Assembly (NCBI GenBank): GCA_951828385.1
Contig: OX639973.1
Location: forward strand, 2,102,470-2,166,469
DNA: 64,000 nt
DNA from: an uncultured Poribacteria bacterium
GTDB lineage: Bacteria > Poribacteria > WGA-4E > WGA-3G
Direction: 5' to 3'
Both the position numbers and the translations under genes were made by a program. Positions within the stretch are counted from its first letter, which is position 1; each line of letters starts with the position of its first letter. Below the pieces are notes generated by a model. The model was not told where the DNA came from, searched no databases, and saw only the letters and a program-made list of their open reading frames with translations. Positions 1-7,061 of the stretch are shown here, in pieces.

Positions 1-726
1 TATGCCCTTTGTTCCAGATCCAAACGCATCTATCAACTTTTCGTATTCTGCTGCACCTCGGAACCCTGGCATCAAACCTATCAGCTGTTTTGTCTGTAGA
101 TACGGATACATCTGCGAGACAATCACCCCTGTAACCCCCGCGGCAATCTGCAAATCGAATTTGGTATGTCCATAAGTAATCCAATCTTCTACCGTGCTGC
201 CAGCTGCGAGAACCAAAAGCAGCGAAATTTGGTCGTAGTTCGTGATATTTTGCAGCATCGGAATTTCGGTGATAGGTTTTTCTAAATAATCGCTATCAAA
301 TACGCTCGCGATTTCTGCACCCATCCCAAGGATTACAAAGGTATCCCCAGGTCGATAGCCAAGGAGAACGTAGTCTTCGCCGTATACGGCCCCCTTCTCT
401 ACGGCGACTCTTTGCATTACCTTATCTGCAAGCGGCACAGCTTGGATCTCCAATGTGATGCCAATGACGTTTACTTCCTTATCAAAACAGTGTTTCATGA
501 CTGCTTCAGCCATCGGTTCCGGTTCCACGAAAGAGGAGGGCCCATAATCAAAGGAAATCATAATTGTTGACCCAGGCGGCAAAGCATCTATGTAGTCGTA
601 CAGATTCTGTGTCGGCTCAGCAACAGTCAGCGGTATACTAAAAGGGGCTAACATCGGGATGATAACCACCAGCGCAACAAGAGTAAAGACAATCCGGCGA
701 TCTATATTCATCAATTTTTCAAACAT
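1..726 (-). CDS. membrane-anchored protein of unknown function, 3' end outside window
   Basis: The frame is open from an ATG at 724-726 to the left edge of the window, so at least 241 residues are present and the C-terminus is missing. Residues 1-14 are short and basic (MFEKLMNIDRR), followed by one hydrophobic segment of about 20 residues (about 12-32), so the protein is probably anchored at the inner membrane with the rest outside. The visible body alternates beta and alpha segments (PPGSTIMISFDYGP, VILGMGAEI, LLLVLAAGSTV), which suggests a Rossmann-like fold, but I recognise no family. The next gene starts 3 nt upstream and is also a membrane protein, so the two are very probably co-transcribed. 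Function unknown. Confidence 0.75.
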   Translation of the reverse strand, partial: MFEKLMNIDRRIVFTLVALVVIIPMLAPFSIPLTVAEPTQNLYDYIDALPPGSTIMISFDYGPSSFVEPEPMAEAVMKHCFDKEVNVIGITLEIQAVPLADKVMQRVAVEKGAVYGEDYVLLGYRPGDTFVILGMGAEIASVFDSDYLEKPITEIPMLQNITNYDQISLLLVLAAGSTVEDWITYGHTKFDLQIAAGVTGVIVSQMYPYLQTKQLIGLMPGFRGAAEYEKLIDAFGSGTKGI

Positions 727-729
727 TTA

Positions 730-1374
730 TTAATCTCCTCCCCCAAGGTATGAGCGTTCAATTCCCAGGATGATTCGAATAGATTGTGAGATCGCGCCGA
801 GACTAATTCCGAGAATAATGCCGCGTCTTGCTGAAAGATTCGGATTATCCAAAATCCATTGGCGAGCGTTTGAGGCAGTGTCGCCCCAAATGATATCCCC
901 AATCGGTACATTTCCTAACATCACGATCACTGCCGTGACAAGGAGTAGCGTTGCTTCAAATGTTCTCGCCCGAAAGGCACGGTAGGCTGCGGAGGCAATA
1001 AAGAAGGCGAGCAATGAAAACATCGTCGCATCCATAGGGACCTGAACATTATTGAACAACCATTGAAAGGCAGGATGCTGGGGGCCGAAAGGAGACCCGA
1101 CGATAACCAAAGGAGTCCCAACGACAACCATCAGGATCATGCCAAAGAACACAACAACGCTGTATTGCCAATGTTCTGTACGTCGCTGAATACGGGCCCA
1201 ATGCGTTTGGATCAGTGTGATCACGGCCAAGGCAAGGACAAAAGGCGAAATAACCCGTCCCCAATTCGCGATTTCTTTATAAGTTGCCTGAGAAGCGGCA
1301 TGCGGACTAAACTCCGTTAGAATCATTACAATGCCGAACAGAAAACAGAGCACTAAGGGTACTTGTTGTTTCAT
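730..1374 (-). CDS. multi-pass membrane protein of unknown function
   Basis: The 214-residue product is mostly hydrophobic. Candidate membrane helices lie at about residues 5-22, 43-60, 72-95, 118-135, 142-158 and 185-205. There is no soluble domain, no obvious catalytic motif and no transporter signature that I can name. It lies between two other membrane proteins: the fibronectin-III gene ends 40 nt upstream and the anchored protein begins 3 nt downstream, all on the minus strand. This arrangement suggests a three-part membrane complex. The gene looks complete; function is not known. Confidence 0.7.
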   Translation of the reverse strand: MKQQVPLVLCFLFGIVMILTEFSPHAASQATYKEIANWGRVISPFVLALAVITLIQTHWARIQRRTEHWQYSVVVFFGMILMVVVGTPLVIVGSPFGPQHPAFQWLFNNVQVPMDATMFSLLAFFIASAAYRAFRARTFEATLLLVTAVIVMLGNVPIGDIIWGDTASNARQWILDNPNLSARRGIILGISLGAISQSIRIILGIERSYLGGGD

Positions 1375-1414
1375 AATTTTTTTATATGGGCTCGCAAGAT
1401 GCGCCCTGAATCTC

Positions 1415-2560
1415 CTAATTCGCTCCCTCTAAAAGTGTTGTGATCCAATTAACCCCTAAACTTTCAAGAATCACACCGAGCACAATCATCCCAAAAATTA
1501 GAACCTTGCCCCAGTCTTGCCCTTTAAGACTTCCGAGGAACATCGGATCCTTAGATAGATAAGCCGTCGCAGCATACAGCTCTTCACCAATTAACGTGTA
1601 ATCACACGCGGCAATAAAGAACGGGAGTTGATGTTCAGAGTCTGTACCTGCAATCTGAATGGCACCGATAGAATTGCCGGTTTCGGCGAGGATGAGCGAT
1701 TCTGCAGCAAAAGAGCCTTGGAGGAATATCGCAGCCGGTTTCTCACGTACCATCATGCCATCAACCCCAGCCGCGTAAGCAAATTGGCTTCCAGTCAAAT
1801 AGAAAATGTTCTCCTCGTTGTAGGCATCCGGGCGACCCTCATCAAGGTAAGAAGTTTTCACCATCTCGCGCACAACGTTCAGGACGATCGGGTCATTGCA
1901 CGGCACACGTAACGGGGTTTCATAGTCTGCTGTCCGACGTGCAACCTGCCCCAGAATTGTCATACTGGCAATAGTCGCAACCCTCCCGATACTCCCTAAT
2001 CCTAAGACATAAAGAATAGAACGGCCCATCTCTGTCGCTCTACCGATGGCCTCATCTACTGCCTCTAAGCCTGGGATACGCCGAACAAATACCTCTTTGC
2101 CACTCCGCGCGTCATAGATGTTCCAAACAATGGCTGCCGAAAAGAGAAGCATAAAAATAAGCAGTCGTATTTTGCCGGTATGAAACCATTCACCCGTCCC
2201 TTTAACCGGAGCAGTCTGTTCAGAATCTACTGTCGCCTCTGTTTCGCTAACAGCACGGACGACGTAGGTGTAAGCAGTCCCACCCTCAATCGCGGAATCA
2301 ACATAAGTTGTTGTTCCGGCAGGCAGTAAATCTCCGATGGTTTCAAGATCGCTATCAGCAATCTGCCGCAGGATTTGATAACCGCTGATACCACTATCTT
2401 CAGCTGCTGCATCCCACTTAAGGGTGATACTGGATCCATCGTCGTTGGGAGTATCCACTGCCGTGACGTTTAACGGCGGGGTAAGTCCTTGGCTAAACGC
2501 AGTACTAACACTTATGCATAAAACCAAGCAGATGGCCATCCATTGAATTATTTTTATCAT
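1415..2560 (-). CDS. fibronectin type III membrane protein (DUF6754-like)
   Basis: The 381-residue protein begins with a signal peptide (about 1-23, AICLVLCISVSTAFS). A fibronectin type III domain follows at about 28-120, with typical strands such as SITLKWDAA, GYQILRQ and TYTYVVRAV. A membrane helix is at about 131-150. The cytoplasmic part (about 155-350) contains AVDEAIGRATEMGRSILYV and ends in a second helix at about 352-372. The order FN3, helix, conserved soluble region, helix fits my memory of DUF6754 proteins; that name is tentative. It is the promoter-proximal gene of the membrane-protein cluster running left out of the window. Possible roles include envelope scaffolding; nothing catalytic is visible. 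Confidence 0.65.
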   Translation of the reverse strand: MIKIIQWMAICLVLCISVSTAFSQGLTPPLNVTAVDTPNDDGSSITLKWDAAAEDSGISGYQILRQIADSDLETIGDLLPAGTTTYVDSAIEGGTAYTYVVRAVSETEATVDSEQTAPVKGTGEWFHTGKIRLLIFMLLFSAAIVWNIYDARSGKEVFVRRIPGLEAVDEAIGRATEMGRSILYVLGLGSIGRVATIASMTILGQVARRTADYETPLRVPCNDPIVLNVVREMVKTSYLDEGRPDAYNEENIFYLTGSQFAYAAGVDGMMVREKPAAIFLQGSFAAESLILAETGNSIGAIQIAGTDSEHQLPFFIAACDYTLIGEELYAATAYLSKDPMFLGSLKGQDWGKVLIFGMIVLGVILESLGVNWITTLLEGAN

Positions 2561-2763
2561 AAATATTATATTCCTTGAGAGTGATTATCAGTTTGCTTCA
2601 CAGTGAGAATACGCTGCGCTTTCAGGACGCAGGTAACAACTTGTGACTGGAACATCTGCTGATACTGACACAACCCTCTTTTACTGAAAACTGAGTACTG
2701 TTAACTGACAACTATTAACTGAAAGATTTTCGCAGAAAAATCGTACTGAAAACTAACAACTAT
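2561..2763. repeat. intergenic region with AACTGA-type degenerate short repeats
   Basis: Between the FN3 gene and aroB. From about 2690 to 2760 the sequence is a run of imperfect units built on ACTGA and AACTA/AACTG (for example GAAAACTGAGTACTG and TTAACTGACAACTATTAAC). Similar low-complexity strings sit next to gene ends at about 23590, 32637, 43440, 46301, 50380, 52620 and 52790. No ORF is supported here. The region lies upstream of the FN3 gene and may hold its promoter, but I cannot place one. Confidence 0.6.
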
Positions 2764-3852
2764 TTAAATACATTGCGATATGGCTTCTAAAATGTGTTGA
2801 TCGTCCACATCGTTTCGGATAACAACTTCTCCAATATGAGTCGGCAAGATAAGACGGAGTTTGCCCGCAAGCGTCTTTTTGTCTAAATACATAGCGTCAC
2901 ATATCGCTGCTGGGGTCAGATCGGACGGGAACGTGAGCGGCAATTTCGCACGGTTTAACAGACTGCGCTGCCGTTGGAAATCGGTTTCAGAGAAAATCCC
3001 TAAATTGACCGCCAATTGTGCGGCACAATTCATACCGATAGAGACCGCCTCGCCGTGTCGGTATCTGTTGTAATGCGTCAGTGCCTCAAGCGCGTGACCA
3101 AAAGTATGTCCATAATTAAGCACCATCCGCAACCCACTCTCTTTCTCATCTTTCGCGACGATTTCCGCCTTGTTAACGCAAGCACTTGAGATCATCTCAA
3201 TAACCATCGCGTCTTCCAAATTTAGAATAGCCTCTAAGTTTTCCTCAACCATTTCAAACAGGGGTTCATCACGGATAACACCCATCTTAATAACTTCAAT
3301 AAGTCCGGATCTAATATCGCGTTGCGGTAAGGTTTTGAGTGTATCTACGTCGATGAGTACCAGTTTCGGTTGGTGAAACGCACCGATGAGGTTCTTACCC
3401 TTCGGGTGATTAATCGCAGTCTTGCCACCGACACTCGCATCAACTTGTGCCTGTAATGTTGTTGGAATCTGAACGTAGGAGATACCCCGCATGTACACCG
3501 CCGCCGCAAAGCCACCAAGGTCACCGATGACACCACCACCGAGCGCAATAAGCACTGAACCACGGTCGAGTTGATGTGCAACCAAACTATCCTGTATCCG
3601 TGAAAACTGCGCCAACGATTTGCTCTCTTCACCGGCACGGATTTCAATCGTGTTTACGTTAAATCCAGCATCGGTAAGGCTTTGGTGAACGATAGGCATA
3701 TACCGCGCTTTAACAAACGAGTCCGAAACGATAAGCACCTGATTTGAGTTTATATGCGGCGTGAGAAGCTCTCCAACTCGGTTCAGGAGTCCCGTTCCGA
3801 CAGCAATCGGATAACTGTCCGCTCCGAGTGCCACGCGTAAAGTTTTCGTCAT
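2764..3852 (-). CDS. aroB: 3-dehydroquinate synthase
   Basis: Converts DAHP to 3-dehydroquinate, the second step of the shikimate pathway, using NAD+ and a divalent metal. The 362-residue length is normal. Family hallmarks are clear: the nucleotide-binding GGGVIGDLGGFAAAVYMRG, the substrate-loop stretch QIPTTLQAQVDASVGGKT, and the metal ligands in GLIEVIK (Glu), NYGHTFGHALE (His) and RHGEAVSIGM (His). The start ATG overlaps the stop of aroK by 4 nt (ATGA), so translation is probably coupled. The pairing of aroK with aroB is common in bacteria. No disruption seen. Confidence 0.97.
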   Translation of the reverse strand: MTKTLRVALGADSYPIAVGTGLLNRVGELLTPHINSNQVLIVSDSFVKARYMPIVHQSLTDAGFNVNTIEIRAGEESKSLAQFSRIQDSLVAHQLDRGSVLIALGGGVIGDLGGFAAAVYMRGISYVQIPTTLQAQVDASVGGKTAINHPKGKNLIGAFHQPKLVLIDVDTLKTLPQRDIRSGLIEVIKMGVIRDEPLFEMVEENLEAILNLEDAMVIEMISSACVNKAEIVAKDEKESGLRMVLNYGHTFGHALEALTHYNRYRHGEAVSIGMNCAAQLAVNLGIFSETDFQRQRSLLNRAKLPLTFPSDLTPAAICDAMYLDKKTLAGKLRLILPTHIGEVVIRNDVDDQHILEAISQCI

Positions 3853-4391
3853 TTTGGATCCCTAATGCTTTTCGTAAATACCCGTTTGATATACGCCATG
3901 ACTTCTCCGAATGAACGCCCTGTCGTTTCCACCATATAATCGGCTTTTGCATAGTAAGGGTGTCGTTCTTCCAGCATAGAGCTAATCTTCATGAGTGGAT
4001 CGGGAGTCTGGAGCAACGGTCGGTGTGACTGATGTTGAACCCGTCGATAGATCTCCTCTGCTGTTGCTGTTAGACAGAAAATAATGCCGTTACGCTTTAA
4101 TGCTACCATATTCTCTTCTTTCAAGACCACACCGCCCCCTGTCGAGATAACGTAATTGTACAGGTTCGACACTTTACGGACCGCTTCGCTTTCCAGTTCT
4201 CGAAAAGTAGGTTCTCCATCTTCAGCGAAGATATCACTAATCCGTCGTCCGCTATCGCGTTCGATGACGTCGTCGGTATCCACATAACGCATCCGGAGTT
4301 GCGTGGAGAGTCGTCTACCTATGGAGGTTTTCCCAGTTCCCATAAAACCGACAAGCACAATATTGGGGTTTCTTGTCTCCTGACGTTTCAC
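3849..4391 (-). CDS. aroK: shikimate kinase
   Basis: Phosphorylates shikimate with ATP, the fifth step of the shikimate pathway. At 180 residues the length is typical. The Walker A motif is GFMGTGKTS (about residues 15-23). The shikimate-binding region includes DTDDVIERDSGRRISDIF with the paired acidic residues, and the conserved STGGGVV follows at about 88-94. The lid region carries RVQHQSHRPLL. It is the first gene of an aroK-aroB pair with a 4-nt overlap. Confidence 0.95.
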   Translation of the reverse strand: MKRQETRNPNIVLVGFMGTGKTSIGRRLSTQLRMRYVDTDDVIERDSGRRISDIFAEDGEPTFRELESEAVRKVSNLYNYVISTGGGVVLKEENMVALKRNGIIFCLTATAEEIYRRVQHQSHRPLLQTPDPLMKISSMLEERHPYYAKADYMVETTGRSFGEVMAYIKRVFTKSIRDPK

Positions 4392-4775
4392 CTGTTTTCT
4401 ACCTTTATTGACAGTACCCGTTTCTTGCTACAAGTAATTGGTCTCTATTGTAGCATTTTTGAAAAATATTGTAAAGATTTTGCACCAATTTTTCAGAGCC
4501 ATTTAGTTCTCAGTTTTTTCGTCCAATTTTAGACCCCCAGGACCGGTAGGTGTCAATTTTAGAAAAAACCATAGGTGTCAATTTAGCAATACCCCAGGTC
4601 CGGTAGGTTCGGTTTTGCGGTGTACTCACCTGCCTCCTGAGAAGGAGGGTTGCGACCTGCATTCCTAACCGAACCGGTTCGTAGGGGCGAGGTCTCCTCG
4701 TCCGTTTTTCCAAGAGTGTTCCATTAATTCTAAGATCCACTATAAATAATCTTATCATCCTCTTCATTTTCAAAA
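4392..4775. other. intergenic region with direct repeats and a palindromic REP-like unit
   Basis: This spacer separates aroK from the TnpB element and holds no convincing gene. Between about 4537 and 4612 two direct repeats occur: GGTGTCAATTT appears twice and the block CCAGG(A/T)CCGGTAGG appears twice. At 4681-4704 lies one diverged copy of a palindromic repeat (arms GCGAGG / CCTCG) also found at 32560, 51968 and 56317. The aroK promoter should lie within the first 100 bases upstream of 4391 (reading leftwards), but I cannot pick it out. Confidence 0.55.
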
Positions 4776-4860
4776 CTCCATGCTTTAGCTTGGAGATTCA
4801 GAAAATGCTAATTATGTTGACTTTTTCTAATAATTTTGATACAATTTCAGTATCGCATTG

Positions 4861-4899
4861 GCAGGCATGTTAAGCATTGCCGCAAGGCAATGTGCCTGC
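4861..4899 (+). other. subterminal hairpin upstream of tnpB
   Basis: Two nested complementary blocks form a long stem: GCAGGCA (4861-4867) with TGCCTGC (4893-4899), and CATTGCC (4875-4881) with GGCAATG (4886-4892), closing on a GCAA tetraloop and leaving a 7-nt bulge on one side. It lies inside the element's left end and before the likely tnpB start at 4943. It may be a transposase recognition structure or may hold down tnpB translation. Confidence 0.6.
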
Positions 4900-4942
4900 C
4901 TCCCACTTAACAGGCGATAAAAGTGCGATATGCGATAAATCC

Positions 4943-6166
4943 ATGAGATTAACAAGAGCGAAAAAACTTAAAATAGAACGGCAAGACATCTTTTCTGAGA
5001 TTAATGCAGCATCAGCTGATGTATGGCATGAGTGTTGTGATTTGATGGACCGGTATCAGTGGCAGCGTGGTTATGGTCATGCTCACATGGACTTCTATAT
5101 TGGTGAGGATTGTGAAGGATGGATGGACAAGCAGTTAAATAAATCGCAACCTTTACATTCACAGAGTATACAGGCGGTGCGTGCGTCATATTTTAAGTCT
5201 TGGCGTTCTTATTCTGTGTTGAAGAAAACGGGTGGTATCAAGAATCCTAAACCGCCTAATAAAAGAAAGCAGTATCGTACGACTCAGTGGAAGAAGTCTG
5301 CTATAACTTTCATTGAGAGTGGTTTGTTTGGTAAGCGTGTTATTCTTTCTATGGGTCGTGGCAGGTCACGTTTAGATATAAAATTGCCAAAAAGTTTTGA
5401 TATGTCTACGAGTCATTTGATTGCCACAATAGAGTTAGTCTATGATTATGGTCAATGGGAATTACATTTCACGTATGTTGAGACTATAGTATCACCTGCA
5501 AGCGGTAATGGTATTATGGGTGTGGATATTGGTGAGGTACATCCTATGGTATGTTTTGATGGTCAGGGCGTTCTAATTTTTAATGGACGGTATATCCGAT
5601 CGCTATATCGACTTAGAAATAAAGTGCTTGCTGAATTCAGTCATACTATAAGTGGTTGTGAACGCCATTCCAAACGTTGGTGGAAACTCACGCGACGTAA
5701 GTGGAAGCGTATTAGACGGATTGATAATCAGATACGTGACTGCTTGCACAAACACACGCGTAAGTTTCTGGATCAATGTGAGTTAAAAGGTATTGGTACT
5801 ATTGTTGTGGGTGATTTGACGGGTATTCGCGATAATATAGACTATGGTAAAAAGGCGAATCAGAAGTTACACCAGTGGCCATTTGCGAAGTTAATAGCTA
5901 TGATAACCTACAAGGCAAAAGCATTAGGTATCAAAGTCAAATCTATTAACGAAGCATATACCTCACAAACTTGCCCTAAATGTAGTAACAGGAAGAAACC
6001 TACCAATCGCGAGTATAAATGCAAATGTGGATTTGCGTATCATCGTGATGGTGTGGGTGCGATAAATATAAGACAAAAGTATCTGGGATGCCTCGGTGCC
6101 CCTGTAGTGGCGGACATGGCGCCGCCCTTGGGCTTCAGACTAGAAGCCCCTGTTGCCTTGGCTTAA
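4943..6166 (+). CDS. tnpB: TnpB, RNA-guided nuclease of an IS200/IS605 element (alternative catalytic Glu)
   Basis: TnpB proteins use an omega-RNA to cut DNA and favour retention of their element. The 407-residue product has the RuvC-I aspartate in GVDIGEVHP (Asp195), RuvC-III in HRDGVGAINI (Asp369) and a zinc ribbon with CxxC at 344/347 and CxC at 360/362. At RuvC-II the usual glutamate of the V-E-D-L motif is replaced (VVGDLTGI, Gly290). A glutamate 47 residues later, in SINEAYTSQTC (Glu337), sits where the relocated catalytic Glu is reported for Fanzor-like and some TnpB clades. The start at 4943 follows the 5' hairpin and gives the usual basic N-terminus (MRLTRAKKLK); an in-frame TTG at 4877 would lie inside the hairpin. 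The 3' coding end overlaps the omega-RNA. Confidence 0.88.
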   Translation: MRLTRAKKLKIERQDIFSEINAASADVWHECCDLMDRYQWQRGYGHAHMDFYIGEDCEGWMDKQLNKSQPLHSQSIQAVRASYFKSWRSYSVLKKTGGIKNPKPPNKRKQYRTTQWKKSAITFIESGLFGKRVILSMGRGRSRLDIKLPKSFDMSTSHLIATIELVYDYGQWELHFTYVETIVSPASGNGIMGVDIGEVHPMVCFDGQGVLIFNGRYIRSLYRLRNKVLAEFSHTISGCERHSKRWWKLTRRKWKRIRRIDNQIRDCLHKHTRKFLDQCELKGIGTIVVGDLTGIRDNIDYGKKANQKLHQWPFAKLIAMITYKAKALGIKVKSINEAYTSQTCPKCSNRKKPTNREYKCKCGFAYHRDGVGAINIRQKYLGCLGAPVVADMAPPLGFRLEAPVALA

Positions 6167-6230
6167 AACCAAGGAATGTTCCTATAAGGAACAAAAGGAA
6201 TCTCCAGGCTTTAGCCTGGAGAGGGTTCAA
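6130..6230 (+). ncRNA. probable omega-RNA scaffold at the tnpB 3' end
   Basis: Four consecutive perfect hairpins lie over the last codons of tnpB and just after it: 6130-6149 (GGGCTTC/GAAGCCC), 6156-6174 (CCTTGG/CCAAGG), 6178-6192 (GTTCCT/AGGAAC) and 6202-6221 (CTCCAGGCT/AGCCTGGAG). TnpB guide RNAs are made from this part of the element, with the guide taken from the flank beyond the right end. If the end is TTCAA at 6230, the guide would begin at 6231 (AGAGTCTATAAAAAAATTGA). Transcript limits are inferred. Confidence 0.6.
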
Positions 6231-6329
6231 AGAGTCTATAAAAAAATTGACAAAGTAGGGCAATCATGTCAAAATAGTAAATATACTACGAAAGCGCGAT
6301 TGATTTTCATCTAAACGGAGGATGCTGTT

Positions 6330-7034
6330 ATGCGTGCTTATACGGATATAACCTTACGGAAGAAGTTCCATTTAGTGAGTCTTTTCACGATGATAATTCT
6401 TTTTCTCAGTGGGATTGTGCTGGGTAATGCATCAGCACAATCCGCAGAAACCATAATGGATAACGTCTTAGACATAATGGATAACGTCTTAGAAGGCTAT
6501 GAATATATTGAAGATTACGCCGCTACTGTTCACACTTATGAAGCGGATTCGATGGAAGTTTCAGGAAGTATTTTTGAGGGGCAACCCCCACGTGTTGCCT
6601 TCAGCCTCTTTTTCCGCCAACCCGATGAACACGCCGTTGAAGAAATCGGCAATTCCGGTCGCGGGGTATTCCGCGTTGAATTGCTAAGTGCCCTCGGGCA
6701 CCTCAGACCTCTTGAGATGCAGCCCCAAGGCAGAGCGTTTTTACTCGGAGATGAGTGTCATCTGATAGAATTCACCGATCCTGATAAACCGGAGGATAAG
6801 GCGCATCTCTGGGTATCCCCTAAGAATTGGCGAGTACTGCAACTCACCTTCTTTATCAAATCCATTGAATTGGTGAGGACGCAATTCAGATATGACCCTG
6901 GAAATCCAGATAGACTGCTTCCGATTGAAACGCGGACTTTCTTTCCGGTATCGAAGCGGATCTTAATCAATCGCATTATGAATTACGAAGTCAACACCGG
7001 GCTCCCGCCAGAAATTTTTGACCTCCATAGGTAG
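6330..7034 (+). CDS. exported LolA-like / outer-membrane lipoprotein-sorting-fold protein
   Basis: The 234-residue protein has a signal peptide (hydrophobic core about 16-34, ending ...GNASAQS). The mature part shows the pattern of the LolA/LolB-like half-barrel family that binds lipids or lipoproteins: an N-terminal helix (VLDIMDNVLEGYEYIEDYAATVH is the beginning), then strands through HLIEFTDPDKPEDKAHLWV and NWRVLQLTFF and a helix-strand end (INRIMNYEVNTGLPPEIFDL). The N-terminal codons contain a 21-bp tandem duplication (IMDNVLD-IMDNVLE). A GGAGG ribosome-binding site is at 6316-6320. It precedes the LRR surface protein by 27 nt, so the two are probably co-expressed. Family call is by fold pattern and therefore moderate. 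Confidence 0.65.
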   Translation: MRAYTDITLRKKFHLVSLFTMIILFLSGIVLGNASAQSAETIMDNVLDIMDNVLEGYEYIEDYAATVHTYEADSMEVSGSIFEGQPPRVAFSLFFRQPDEHAVEEIGNSGRGVFRVELLSALGHLRPLEMQPQGRAFLLGDECHLIEFTDPDKPEDKAHLWVSPKNWRVLQLTFFIKSIELVRTQFRYDPGNPDRLLPIETRTFFPVSKRILINRIMNYEVNTGLPPEIFDLHR

Positions 7035-7061
7035 ACAACCCACAAGTACCGGAGATACTAT

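Larger units (their letters stand above)
4776..6230 (+). mobile_element. IS200/IS605-type element carrying tnpB only
   Basis: The element is delimited by related hairpins: 4776-4795 (9-nt arms CTCCATGCT / AGCTTGGAG, one G-T type mismatch, TT loop) and 6202-6221 (CTCCAGGCT / AGCCTGGAG, perfect, TT loop). Small hairpins of this kind at both ends, without terminal inverted repeats or a target duplication, are typical of IS200/IS605 elements moved by a Y1 transposase. No tnpA is present, so movement would need a transposase in trans. The right end is placed at TTCAA (6226-6230), by analogy with other family members; the left cleavage site upstream of 4776 is not resolved. Confidence 0.75.
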
